Shown: positions 25,708 through 34,180, counted from the stretch's first letter. The stretch: 64,000 bases of DNA from Candidatus Alcyoniella australis (GCA_030765605.1 JAVCCG010000038.1:13151-77150); one strand, 5' to 3'. The notes: generated by a model not told the origin, from the sequence alone. Numbers and translations are program-made.

Positions 25708-27317
25708 TGGGCGGCCCGTCGATCTTCGGCCATGCTGCTGCCGATGTTTACCGCGCTGCGTTGCGTAACGCTTTGCGTTTCACAGGGCCCCACGCTGGTC
25801 CGCGTTACCCTGCGCCGCAACGTGCGGCCCAGCCTGGCCAGCATTCGCTGGCAGCCCAGGCCGAGCTTGCCGATCCACATCTCGAGCGGTAGGCCCAGCC
25901 AGGCGTGTTCGAGCCGTCGCCGCGCTGGAATCCTGAACAGCCCGGCCACCAGCCGCACCAGGGGCGAGGGGCTCAGGTCCTCGACCTTGCGGTCGATCCA
26001 GATCACATAGAAGAACAGCCGCTTGGCCCGGCGCCGCATGCGCGGGCTGAGCCAGCCCTGCTCGGTGCGCACGCTGTCAAAGCGCGACCAGGCGCGCAAA
26101 TCGGACGGCGGCCGCAGACCGTGGCGCAACGCCAGGTCGTAGCCCGGAGTCCGCGGGTAGGGTGTGAACACGAAGCTGGCCACGATCTTGGTCAGCGGGT
26201 TGTCGCGGGTCAGCTCGATCATCAGCGCCATGCTCGCGTCGAGGTCCGCGTCGCTCTCGCCGGGCATGCCGGCCATGAAGTAGAACGAGGGCGCGATGCC
26301 CGCCGTGCCCAGCTTGAGGTTGACCTGCCGGATCTGCTCCACGCTGCTGTCCTTGCCCATCAGCTGCAACACGCGATCCGAGCCCGATTCGGCGCCGATG
26401 TGGATCACCTCGCATCCGGCGCGCGCCAACAGTTCCAGCTCTTGCTCCGACATTTGGAGCAGCGGGCCGACCTTGCCGCCGTTGATCAGGTGCGGCACTG
26501 CCGCGCCGCGTTCGATCATTCCCTGCGCCACTGCGGATACGCGCTGGAGGTCCTCGAAGTAGCTGTCGTCGATCAGGTCCAGCTGGCCCGCGCCCAGGTC
26601 TTTGACCAGATGGGTGATGCGTTCCAGGGTGCGCTGGGCGCTCTGCGCGCGCCACGACGAACGGTTGACGAACGGGTTGTAGCAGAATACGCAGCGTCCC
26701 AGGCAGCCGCGGCTGGTCTCGATCTGCAGCTTGAGCCGGTCATCGCGCACGTTGACGCCCGCAGACCAGTCGTAATTGCGCAAATCGAGCATCTCGTAGG
26801 GCAGCTCGGGCAGCAGCTCGAGCTCGACCAACGGCGGCTCCGACGTCAACTCTACGTCGGCGTTGTTACGATAAGCGATGCCCTGCACATCGCGCAGGTC
26901 CGAGCCGTTTTCCAGGGCCGCGACCAGCGCCGGGGCCACGGTCTCGCCCTCGCCGCGGGCCACAATGTCCACCGTCGGCTCGCCCAGCACGATCTCCGGC
27001 GCGAAGCTGCCGAAAGCTCCGCCCCAGACCAGCGGCGCGTCGCAGCGGCGCTTGATCCAGCGGCTCAATGCAATTCCCGGCCTGATCTGCGAGCCGCCCA
27101 TCACGTGCATTCCGACCATCAAAGGCCCGCGTTGAAGCAGCGCGCCGAGCTTGCGCTCCCAGTCCGGCGTCATCCGCTGGTCGACCAATACGCATTCGCA
27201 ACGCCCCTGAATCGCGGCGGCCACGCCGAGCAATCCCAGGGGGAGCGGGCGCTTGTCGCGGGTGAACTCATAGGGATCACCCACCAGCGGATTGACCAGT
27301 ACGACGAGCGGTTTCAT
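25704..27317 (-). CDS. B12-binding-domain radical SAM protein
   Basis: 537 residues from ATG 27317. N-terminal B12-binding-like Rossmann domain (residues 1-140, VLVNPLVGDPYEFTRDKRPLPLGLL; no DxHxxG), then a radical SAM TIM barrel with the cluster cysteines C205, C209 and C212 (CLGRCVFC). C-terminal about 100 residues are basic and lack further cysteines. Such proteins methylate or rearrange lipids, hopanoids and natural products; substrate unknown. It heads the lptC-lptA-lptB-rpoN operon with ATGA coupling, so an envelope lipid or lipid A substrate is a reasonable guess, not shown by the sequence. Confidence 0.85.
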   Translation of the reverse strand: MKPLVVLVNPLVGDPYEFTRDKRPLPLGLLGVAAAIQGRCECVLVDQRMTPDWERKLGALLQRGPLMVGMHVMGGSQIRPGIALSRWIKRRCDAPLVWGGAFGSFAPEIVLGEPTVDIVARGEGETVAPALVAALENGSDLRDVQGIAYRNNADVELTSEPPLVELELLPELPYEMLDLRNYDWSAGVNVRDDRLKLQIETSRGCLGRCVFCYNPFVNRSSWRAQSAQRTLERITHLVKDLGAGQLDLIDDSYFEDLQRVSAVAQGMIERGAAVPHLINGGKVGPLLQMSEQELELLARAGCEVIHIGAESGSDRVLQLMGKDSSVEQIRQVNLKLGTAGIAPSFYFMAGMPGESDADLDASMALMIELTRDNPLTKIVASFVFTPYPRTPGYDLALRHGLRPPSDLRAWSRFDSVRTEQGWLSPRMRRRAKRLFFYVIWIDRKVEDLSPSPLVRLVAGLFRIPARRRLEHAWLGLPLEMWIGKLGLGCQRMLARLGRTLRRRVTRTSVGPCETQSVTQRSAVNIGSSMAEDRRAAQ

Positions 27318-27355
27318 CGACACCACGTTAGCATATACGTGCACACCGAGGTAGT

Positions 27356-27372
27356 AGGCACGCGACTTGCAT
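27356..27372 (+). promoter_or_regulatory. Candidate sigma-54 (-24/-12) promoter
   Basis: AGGCACG-CGAC-TTGCAT: GG at 27357-27358 and GC at 27369-27370 are separated by exactly ten bases, and only the first T of the TGGCACG-N4-TTGCW consensus differs. Predicted transcription start near 27382, on the plus strand towards the receiver gene at 27474. No enhancer-binding site was identified. Confidence 0.6.
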
Positions 27373-27384
27373 TGAATTTATAGT

Positions 27385-27420
27385 GGGGTGAGGAAAGACC
27401 GATTTTTCGATCTTTACCCC
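27385..27420 (+). promoter_or_regulatory. Leader stem-loop ahead of the receiver gene
   Basis: GGGGT (27385-27389) pairs with ACCCC (27416-27420), AAAGA (27394-27398) with TCTTT (27411-27415) and CGA with TCG around a TTTT loop, with a GAGG bulge on the 5' side. It begins three bases after the predicted sigma-54 start site, so it would form the 5' end of the mRNA. Could protect the transcript or bind a regulator. Confidence 0.5.
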
Positions 27421-27473
27421 CGAAACCCGCCTGTGTGGCAATCTGAGCCCGCCGCGGATAGAATCAGTGGACC

Positions 27474-27836
27474 ATGACAAAGAAAATCCTATTGGTCGAC
27501 GACGACGAGATGGTATTGATCGCCGTGGCCGACCTGTTGCGCAGCCAAGGTTATACCGTGCAAACCGCAGCCAACGGCGAGAGGGCCCTGGAACTGGCCG
27601 AGGTCGAGCAGTTCGACCTGTGCGTACTCGATACGCTGATGCCCGGGATCACCGGCCGCGAGCTGGCCCGCAGCCTGCGGTCGATCGAACGCTACAGCAA
27701 ACTCCCGATTATCATGCTCAGCGCCCGCCCCTCGAACGATGAGGGACCCGAGGAGGACGGTAAACAGCCGCTGGTGTTGGCCAAGCCGATCAGGCCCGAA
27801 CGGCTGATCGCGATGGTCGAGAGCGTCCTACTGTAA
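27474..27836 (+). CDS. Single-domain response regulator (CheY-like)
   Basis: 120 residues, receiver domain only: acidic pocket D9-D10-D11, phospho-acceptor D53 (VLDTLMPG), S83 (MLSARP) and K104 (LAKPI). No output domain, so it acts by protein contact or as a phosphorelay intermediate. No kinase gene adjoins it. A sigma-54-type promoter and leader hairpin lie upstream. The 3' end overlaps the convergent phosphatase-superfamily gene by nine bases. Confidence 0.9.
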   Translation: MTKKILLVDDDEMVLIAVADLLRSQGYTVQTAANGERALELAEVEQFDLCVLDTLMPGITGRELARSLRSIERYSKLPIIMLSARPSNDEGPEEDGKQPLVLAKPIRPERLIAMVESVLL

Positions 27837-29762
27837 ATAGCCCAGGCTTCTGAGACGCTGCAGCGTCTCCGGGTCGATGTCCCGTTGCGATGCACCGCCG
27901 TGAATCGCGCTGATCGACTTCAGCGCCTCGATCTCTCTGGCCGCCGCTTGGGCCATTTGGGCCGCCTGCTCGTGCAGCTCCCCGGCGAGGTTGTTGCCTT
28001 CACGGGGATCCTGGTCAAGATCGAACAGCCGTTCGTCAGCCGTGCGTTCATATTGCCCGTAGTGAAATTCAGCCTGGCTGATCCATTTCCAGCCCGCGGC
28101 GCGCCGTGAGAAACGCGGCGGACCGAAGAGGTTGGTAAAGGCCAGAGCGGGGCCGGGCTCCGCAGCGTTCTCATCGCCGAGCAAATAGCTCAGATCTCGC
28201 CCCTCATGCGGATCGGGGAACTGCAATCCGGCCTGGGCCGCGATGAACGCCGGCAAATCGCTCAGCCTTACCTGCTGCTCGATTCTGGTCCCGGCCAGCC
28301 TGCCGTGGGGCAGCTTGACGATCAGCGGCACGTGCAACACCTCGTCGTAGAGCGTGACCGAGTGGCCGAGGAATCCGTGGTCGAGGAACTCCTCGCCGTG
28401 GTCCGAGGTGACCACGATCAGCGCCTGATCGTAGATCCCCAACCGTTGCAGCTCGCTGATCGTCTGGCCCACCACGTGGTCGGAGTAGGCGACCTCCGCG
28501 TCGTAGCGCGCCAGTACGTACTCGAGCTGTTCGGCGGTTAGCTCGAGGTTCTCGCGGGCGAACTCGGGGAACGAGTCGGGGAAGCCCAGCGGCTCGGGCC
28601 GGTTTTTCCAGAAGCGGTCGTTGTAGAACAGCGGCGCGTCGTACGGATAGTGCGGATCGTAGGTATGCAGGAAAAAGAAGAACGGTCGCTTCGCGTTGTG
28701 ATCGAAGAACTCGCGCGCCGCGGCAGCGGCCCATTCGCCGCGCTGCTCGGGCAGGTAGACGTAGCTTTGAAATCCCTGGGCGAAGCCGTAGTCCGGCGAG
28801 AGCAGGAAGTTGCTCACGGCCGCGCCCGTGGCATAGCCGGCGTTGCTCAGCAGCTCCTGGAGCAGGAACGTGCGCTGGGGAATCCGCAGCCGGATCGAGG
28901 TCACGCCGTGGGCCAGGGGGTTTTGCGCGCTGAGCATGGTCACGTGGCTGGCCAGGGTCCACGGCGAGAGGCTGGCGACCTGCTCGAAGAGCACCCCTTC
29001 CTCGGCCAGGCGGTCGAGCACCGGTGTGAACGCGCGCTCGTAGCCGTAGCAGCCTAAGTGGTCGGCGCGCAGGGTGTCGATGCTGATCAGCACCACCGGA
29101 AACGCCGTGGGCTCCGGCTTTTGCCCGAGCAGACCCGGCAGCGCGGCTGTCAGGGCCCATAGGCCCAGGCCGACCAGACCCGGCCACAGTGCGTTCTTGC
29201 CCTGCAGCGGCGCGGCCTCGGCCCGTTTGCGCCGCAATGCGCGGACCAGCAGACCGATCAACAACGGCAATCCCACAGCGATGGCCGTGCCCAACAGCGC
29301 CAGTCCGAGCAGCGGTCGGATAAAGGCCGACGACCAGCCGTTGACCGCCTCGCTGAGCATCGGCAGCAGCAGGGTGTTCAGCGTCACGTCGAATGTCACT
29401 TGCTCGCGGTAGTCCGCCGGGATGTGCGATTCGTAGGCCAGGGCCGCGTGCAGAAAAGCGATGACCGCGAAAAACAGCCAGTAGGCCGTGAACAGCACGG
29501 CCGCTGTTACGCGCCCGCCGCGCGTGCGCAGCAACGAAAAATTCGCCAGGTTGAACAGTCCGAGGATCAGCCCGATCAGCAGTCCCCAGGCCATGGCGTG
29601 GGCGGTGTGCCCGGCCACGCTGCGCAGGGCGAGGGTCAGCATGCCCTGGGAGAGGTACGCGCCCGCGGACGATTCGAGCACGCCGCGCACCACGCCGATC
29701 AGTGCGGCGATCAGCAGCACCCAACCGCTGCGGCTGGCTGTTTTGCGAACGATCGCGCCCAT
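27828..29762 (-). CDS. Membrane-anchored alkaline-phosphatase-superfamily (sulfatase-like) enzyme
   Basis: 644 residues: about five hydrophobic helices in 12-210, then a periplasmic domain with VVLISIDTLRADHLGCYGY (metal ligand D229), SPWTLASHVTMLSA and VTSDHGEEFLDHGFLGHS. The catalytic position is T269 (TLASH in place of the sulfatase CxPSR). It ends LRSLGYLQ, a tail common in this sulfatase-like subfamily. Thr rather than formylglycine Cys/Ser argues for phospho-group transfer or phosphodiester cleavage. Third such protein in the window. Divergent from the inositol-phosphatase-like gene. Confidence 0.82.
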   Translation of the reverse strand: MGAIVRKTASRSGWVLLIAALIGVVRGVLESSAGAYLSQGMLTLALRSVAGHTAHAMAWGLLIGLILGLFNLANFSLLRTRGGRVTAAVLFTAYWLFFAVIAFLHAALAYESHIPADYREQVTFDVTLNTLLLPMLSEAVNGWSSAFIRPLLGLALLGTAIAVGLPLLIGLLVRALRRKRAEAAPLQGKNALWPGLVGLGLWALTAALPGLLGQKPEPTAFPVVLISIDTLRADHLGCYGYERAFTPVLDRLAEEGVLFEQVASLSPWTLASHVTMLSAQNPLAHGVTSIRLRIPQRTFLLQELLSNAGYATGAAVSNFLLSPDYGFAQGFQSYVYLPEQRGEWAAAAAREFFDHNAKRPFFFFLHTYDPHYPYDAPLFYNDRFWKNRPEPLGFPDSFPEFARENLELTAEQLEYVLARYDAEVAYSDHVVGQTISELQRLGIYDQALIVVTSDHGEEFLDHGFLGHSVTLYDEVLHVPLIVKLPHGRLAGTRIEQQVRLSDLPAFIAAQAGLQFPDPHEGRDLSYLLGDENAAEPGPALAFTNLFGPPRFSRRAAGWKWISQAEFHYGQYERTADERLFDLDQDPREGNNLAGELHEQAAQMAQAAAREIEALKSISAIHGGASQRDIDPETLQRLRSLGYLQ

Positions 29763-29819
29763 GCTTCTCCGTCCGGGTTCTTGCGTTTCTTACAAGCCCG
29801 AAGTCTATCGCGCGGCGCG

Positions 29820-29843
29820 TTGCGGCGGCAAGTTGCGCCGCAA
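29820..29843. repeat. 8-bp inverted repeat in a divergent promoter region
   Basis: TTGCGGCG, eight bases, CGCCGCAA, located in the 106-bp gap between the divergent starts at 29762 and 29869 and 26 bp before the latter. Could be an operator or a leader hairpin sequestering the weak ribosome site of the inositol-phosphatase-like gene. Confidence 0.45.
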
Positions 29844-29868
29844 GCGGGGCTTCATCAATAATGCTGTT

Positions 29869-30690
29869 ATGGATTACCGCGAAGCGCTGGAGTTTACAAA
29901 GCAGATCGCGCAGCAGGCCGGTGACTATTTGCTGGGCAAGCTCGACACCGAGCTGATCGTGAACAGCAAGTCCTCGCCGGTCGATCTGGTGACCGATGCC
30001 GACCGCGGCAGCGAGGAGCTGATCTGCTCGGCCATTGCCCTGCATTATCCGCAGCACGAGATCATTTCCGAGGAGACCGCGCGCAACATCGAGGGCCGCG
30101 AATACCAGTGGGTGGTCGATCCGCTGGACGGCACGGTCAATTATGCCCACGGTCTGCGCGCGTTCTGCGTGTCCATCGCCCTGCTTGAAAACGGCGAGCC
30201 GCTGCTGGGCGTGGTGCATCATCCGGCTCAGAGCGAGACCTTCTGGGCGCTGCGCGGCCAGGGCGCGTACGTTAATTCGCAACGGATCAGCGTCTCACCC
30301 GAACCGCGGCTCGACCGCAGCCTGTTGGCCACGGGCTTTCCCTACGACATCCGCAACACGGCCCAGACCAACCTCGATCACTTTCTCAAGTTCTCGATCT
30401 GCTCCCAGGCCGTGCGTCGCATCGGCTCTGCCGCCCTGGACCTGGCGTGGGTTGCGGCCGGCAGGTTCGAGGGCTTTTGGGAGCTCAAACTTAAAATTTG
30501 GGACATGGCCGCGGGCGTGCTGCTGGTCAGCGAGGCCGGGGGCCAAGTCAGCGATTTCGGCGGGGACAAGCTCAATCTGTTCGAGCCGTTCATCGTGGCC
30601 TCCAACGGCCTGATCCACGAGCAGATGATCAAGCTGCTGGCCCAGGCTCCGCCCGACGATCTGCTGAGTTACATCAGCGGCAATCGATGA
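29869..30690 (+). CDS. Inositol monophosphatase-family phosphatase
   Basis: 273 residues with all family motifs: EEtar-type metal ligands (SEETARN, about 66-72), D84-PLDGTVNYAHG and W211-DMAAG. The family dephosphorylates inositol phosphates, bisphosphate nucleotides or sugar phosphates. ATG 29869 gives the conserved N-terminus MDYREALEFTKQIAQQAG; no strong ribosome site is visible. Its stop overlaps the next start (ATGA), linking it to the metallo-beta-lactamase-fold hydrolase. Confidence 0.9.
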   Translation: MDYREALEFTKQIAQQAGDYLLGKLDTELIVNSKSSPVDLVTDADRGSEELICSAIALHYPQHEIISEETARNIEGREYQWVVDPLDGTVNYAHGLRAFCVSIALLENGEPLLGVVHHPAQSETFWALRGQGAYVNSQRISVSPEPRLDRSLLATGFPYDIRNTAQTNLDHFLKFSICSQAVRRIGSAALDLAWVAAGRFEGFWELKLKIWDMAAGVLLVSEAGGQVSDFGGDKLNLFEPFIVASNGLIHEQMIKLLAQAPPDDLLSYISGNR

Positions 30691-31478
30691 ACGATCGCCT
30701 GCGCGTGACCTATCTGCGCTGCTCGATGACCCTGATCCAGTGGCAGGGACTGACCGTGCTCACCGACCCGTGGTATGGCAACAATTTGCGCGGCTTGCCG
30801 TGCTTCTACGCTCCGCCCATTGCCTTGGATCAATTGCCGCCCATCGACGCGGTGCTGGCCAGCCATTTGCACCCCGACCACTTCGACGTCAAGGCGGTGC
30901 GATTTCTGGCGGCGCGCAATCCGCGAATGGCGGTCTTCGCCCCGCCGGGTGTGGTTGAAAAGCTTGGGCCGGGCCATGCGGGCGAGGTTCACGAGCTGCA
31001 GTGGTGGCAAAGCCGCGCCCTGGGCCCGCTGGAACTGATCGCCGCGGAGGCGCACCACAGCGGCTACGAGATCAACGCCGTAATTCGCGGCCCGGGCGGC
31101 AGCCTGTTCTTCGGCGGCGACTCGCGCTACAGCCCGGCGTTCAATCTCACGGCCCAGCGACTCGGTCCCTGCGACGTGGCGCTGCTGCCCATTGGCGGCA
31201 CGCGGGTTTTCGGCCGCCGGATCGTGATGAATCCTCAGGATGCGGCCGCGGCTGCCCACGATCTGGGCGCGCGTTACGCGATCCCGATCCACGAGGGTGG
31301 AATCTGGGCCAGCCTGCCTCCGCTGTCGCTGCATCCTGGACGTCCGCGGCACTTGCGCGAGATTGCCGCACGGCCGGATTCCAAGTTCGAGGCGATAGTG
31401 CTCGAGCCCGGCGCAAGCGCCGAGTTCGCACCGGGCGAGAAAGGGCTAACGTTTGTCGCGCAGGCTGCGGCGCAATAG
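30687..31478 (+). CDS. Metallo-beta-lactamase-fold hydrolase (UlaG-like)
   Basis: 263 residues. The zinc motif H60-L-H62-P-D64-H65 (SHLHPDHFD) is intact, with LTDPWYGNNL, AEAHHSG, FFGGDSRYSP and PIHEGG following in the order seen in UlaG/NAPE-PLD-like enzymes. Those hydrolyse lactones, phosphodiesters or N-acyl lipids; substrate unknown. Coupled to the upstream phosphatase by ATGA. Its last 33 bases overlap the convergent radical SAM gene. Confidence 0.85.
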   Translation: MNDRLRVTYLRCSMTLIQWQGLTVLTDPWYGNNLRGLPCFYAPPIALDQLPPIDAVLASHLHPDHFDVKAVRFLAARNPRMAVFAPPGVVEKLGPGHAGEVHELQWWQSRALGPLELIAAEAHHSGYEINAVIRGPGGSLFFGGDSRYSPAFNLTAQRLGPCDVALLPIGGTRVFGRRIVMNPQDAAAAAHDLGARYAIPIHEGGIWASLPPLSLHPGRPRHLREIAARPDSKFEAIVLEPGASAEFAPGEKGLTFVAQAAAQ

Positions 31479-32525
31479 CGTCGCGGGCCAGCGCCAGTTC
31501 AGCAGGCTGGGGAACGCCTCGCACGGCGTCCAGCATCCCGGGCAGCGATCGTGTTCCACCATTTGCCGCGCCTGTCGCGCATCGTCGCTGTTAAGCAGCC
31601 GCTCGATCTCGAAGCCGTAATCCTCGAGCTTTCCCAACGGCCGATTCCACAGTGTGCAGGGGTAAACCGTGAGGTCCGGCGCAATGTAGAGGTTGCTGCG
31701 CAACGATACGCAGCGCGCGGGCGAACGGCCGGTGCGCAAATGCAGCGGCATCAGTCGCAGGAACCAGCGCTCCAATAAATCCAGCGGCGAACGCAGCGGC
31801 TCGCGGCGTCTGAGCTCGAGCAGTTTAGTCGCGGCCTGTTTGGTCTGCTCAGACGTGAGCCCGGGGCAGTTGATATTGCCGAAAAAGTGCGACGAGCGGT
31901 TGAAGAAGTTGACGTGTAAATCGCGCGGTTCCAGCCCGGGCACGCGGTCGCTGAGCGCGCCAAAGGTTGCCTGCACCTGGTCGATGTTTTGCGGCACGAG
32001 GGTCATGCCGAAGTAAACGTCCACACCCGGGATCTCGCTCAGCGTCAGATAGGTCAGCACGCTGCGCTCAAAAGAGTCCGGGCTGTTGCGTAGCTGCGAA
32101 TCGAGCGCGGCCGGGCCGTTGACGCTGACCGTAACCACCAGCCGTCCGCGTGAGCGTAGGCGGTGTTCGTGTACTGTCGAGCGCACCAGATCGAGGTCCG
32201 CGCCGCCCGATGTGGGGAAATGCAGCACCGCCAGGTGGGGCAGCTCGCTGCGGATCGCGTGCAGGATCGAGGGCAGGTCGTTGCGCGCGAAGATCTCGCC
32301 GCCGGTGAGGTCGATCCAATTTACAAAGCGGTTGCGCGCGAACAGTTCGGCGAACGCTTCGGCCGGGGCCTCGTCGCACTGCGGCGGATTATCGCCGTGG
32401 CAAAACGTGCAGGAATAAGGGCAGCGCATTGTCGGCGCCAGGGTCAGCTTGAACGGCCGCGCGTTTCGTCCGAACCCTGCGGCCAGGGCCCGCAGACCCA
32501 AAGCCGTCAGGCCCAAAGGATTCAT
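31446..32525 (-). CDS. Radical SAM protein with C-terminal auxiliary cysteines (SPASM-like)
   Basis: 359 residues from ATG 32525, overlapping the GT2 stop. The SAM cluster motif is C35-x3-C39-x2-C42 (CPYSCTFC), followed by DLTGGEIFARND. The C-terminal part carries further cysteines (RCVSLRSNLYIAPDLTVYPCTLW and RCPGCWTPCEAF), suggesting one or two auxiliary iron-sulfur clusters as in SPASM/twitch enzymes. These modify peptides, sugars or lipids. Context is glycosyltransferase and carbamoyltransferase genes; substrate unknown. Terminal gene of a four-gene minus-strand operon. Confidence 0.85.
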   Translation of the reverse strand: MNPLGLTALGLRALAAGFGRNARPFKLTLAPTMRCPYSCTFCHGDNPPQCDEAPAEAFAELFARNRFVNWIDLTGGEIFARNDLPSILHAIRSELPHLAVLHFPTSGGADLDLVRSTVHEHRLRSRGRLVVTVSVNGPAALDSQLRNSPDSFERSVLTYLTLSEIPGVDVYFGMTLVPQNIDQVQATFGALSDRVPGLEPRDLHVNFFNRSSHFFGNINCPGLTSEQTKQAATKLLELRRREPLRSPLDLLERWFLRLMPLHLRTGRSPARCVSLRSNLYIAPDLTVYPCTLWNRPLGKLEDYGFEIERLLNSDDARQARQMVEHDRCPGCWTPCEAFPSLLNWRWPATLLRRSLRDKR

Positions 32526-33199
32526 CTGTCGCGTCGCATACGCAGCCTGAGGATCGTCCAGAGGATGCGCAGGCCGTTGCGGATTCGTCGAAAGTCGGTG
32601 CGCCCCGCACTGCGCGGGCTGCGCAGCACCGGCACCTCGACCACGCGCAGACCCTGTTTGAGTGCGCTGATTAAAATCTCGGTCTCGATTTCGTACTGGG
32701 CCGAGCGCAGTTGTAGGGCCTTGAGAAACTTGGCGCGGATCAATCGAAAGCCGGATTGCGAATCGCTGATCCGGGCGCCGAACAGCAGATTGATCAGCCC
32801 GGACATCAGTCGATTGCCCCAATAGTTCGGCCCGCTGATCGCGCCGCGTTCGATGCTGCCGATGAACTTCGAGCCGTTAACCAGATCTGCGCCGTCTGTC
32901 GCGGCCTGGATCAGCTTTGGTACATCGCGCGGATGGTCCTGACCATCGCCGTCGATGAACAGCACCCAGTCGCCGCGCGCGGCCTTGATCCCCGCGGCGA
33001 TCGCCCGGCCCTTGCCCTGGTTGGGCCGCAGCGCCAGCACTTGAGCACCGGCCCCCTCGGCGATCTGAGCGGTGCTGTCGATCGAGCCGTCGTCGACCAC
33101 GATCAGCTCGTAAAGCGAGCCAAGCCGCGCCAGCTTGTGCAGCACATCTTCGATCGAGTCCTGCTCGTTGTGCGCGCAGACCACGGCCGAGATCTTCAC
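32522..33199 (-). CDS. GT2-family glycosyltransferase
   Basis: 225 residues from GTG 33199, directly abutting the toroid gene stop. GT-A motifs: ISAVVCAHNEQD, VVDDGSIDST, FIDGDGQDHP (DxD) and the SGFRLIRAKFL segment. No membrane helices, ends in a basic tail. Resembles polyprenyl-phosphate-using GT2 catalytic domains without the anchor. Part of the tightly coupled operon 35583-31446. Confidence 0.87.
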   Translation of the reverse strand: MKISAVVCAHNEQDSIEDVLHKLARLGSLYELIVVDDGSIDSTAQIAEGAGAQVLALRPNQGKGRAIAAGIKAARGDWVLFIDGDGQDHPRDVPKLIQAATDGADLVNGSKFIGSIERGAISGPNYWGNRLMSGLINLLFGARISDSQSGFRLIRAKFLKALQLRSAQYEIETEILISALKQGLRVVEVPVLRSPRSAGRTDFRRIRNGLRILWTILRLRMRRDR

Positions 33200-34180
33200 T
33201 TAGATCAGCTCCGCGGGGATTGCCCCGTGTTCGCGCCAGGCCAGGGCCTGGATCAGGAACACCGCGCTCCAGCTCGGCCGATCGCTGCTCTGCGGCGTGT
33301 AGCGCGGCGCCGCTCCGTTGTTCAGCGATTCGAGGAATTTCAGGCCGGACTCGATGTTGTCGCTGAAACGTTCGGGGTCGATCAGCAGCCATAGCCGTAG
33401 CGCCTGGGCCGTGGAGTCGCTTGCGGGCTGGGCCTGAGGATCGATGAAGCTTGGCACCCCGCCCTCGGGCCGTTGCAGCGTGGCCAACATTTGCGCCGCG
33501 CCGCGCAAGTCGGGCTGGTCGATCAGACCCGCGTGGCCGCAGCCGATCAATCCCTCCAACGCATAGCACAGGGCGTGAGTGTAGACCTCGCGGTCGGGCG
33601 CTACGCCGTTGAGCAGGCATTGCAAGTCGGCGTCTAGGGCCAGGTCGGTCAACATTGCGCGTAACGCGTTGCTAAATCCCGTGGGCCGCAGCTTCTCGGG
33701 GATCGCCTCGGCGCCGCGCACGATCTTGAGCAGATGCGGGCCGGGCCGCGTGGACCAGCGGTTCACAGCGTTATGACCGAGCACTGCCGCGCGCTGTTTG
33801 AGCATCCGGCCGATGGTCCGCCCCAAAATTTCCAGCGCGTCGCGGATCGCCGCTTGCAGTCGCGCGGTTGTACCGGAGCGCTCCAGACGGGCCAGGGCGT
33901 CGGCGGCCAGTGCGCTGTCGAACAAATAGATCGATCCGTTCTTGCCGATGCCGCCGCGCTTGTGCACGGACGAGATCAGCGCTTGCGCCATCTGTTCCAG
34001 GCGTACCCGGTCCAGCTCATCGAGCGCCGATGGGTAAGTAGTGGCTGCCATCAGCGCGTAGGCCGTGGCCTCGGGGTAGCCAAAGGCGTCGGGCCCTTCC
34101 CAGCTGAGCACCCAGCCTTGGGGGTCGGCCATGCGCTGCGAGAGCAGCCAGCGCGCCAGGTTTTGCTTATCGAAACTCAT
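33200..34180 (-). CDS. Alpha/alpha-toroid protein (terpene-cyclase/six-hairpin-like), function unknown
   Basis: 326 residues, almost all helical, with spaced motifs such as YPEATAYALMA, GGIGKNG and QRPEGGVPSFIDPQAQPASDSTAQAL that resemble the QW-type repeats of alpha/alpha-barrel enzymes (prenyltransferase, squalene cyclase, glycoside hydrolase folds). The catalytic DxDD or DxxDD of terpene cyclases is not evident. It lies between a B12-type radical SAM and a GT2 gene, overlapping the former's stop (ATGA). I do not recognise a specific function. Confidence 0.65.
   Translation of the reverse strand: MSFDKQNLARWLLSQRMADPQGWVLSWEGPDAFGYPEATAYALMAATTYPSALDELDRVRLEQMAQALISSVHKRGGIGKNGSIYLFDSALAADALARLERSGTTARLQAAIRDALEILGRTIGRMLKQRAAVLGHNAVNRWSTRPGPHLLKIVRGAEAIPEKLRPTGFSNALRAMLTDLALDADLQCLLNGVAPDREVYTHALCYALEGLIGCGHAGLIDQPDLRGAAQMLATLQRPEGGVPSFIDPQAQPASDSTAQALRLWLLIDPERFSDNIESGLKFLESLNNGAAPRYTPQSSDRPSWSAVFLIQALAWREHGAIPAELI

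Noticed and set aside
27421-27450. TGGCAATCTGAGCC as a second sigma-54 site
   Set aside because: Lacks the TTGC -12 element at the needed spacing.
29820-29836. Possible -24/-12 sigma-54 site (GG...GC) in the divergent gap
   Set aside because: GG-to-GC spacing is nine, not ten, bases, and the -24 flank does not match the consensus.
28204-30282. 692-codon minus-strand open frame
   Set aside because: Runs in another frame through the phosphatase-superfamily gene and antisense to the inositol-phosphatase gene; Arg/Ala-rich with no motif.
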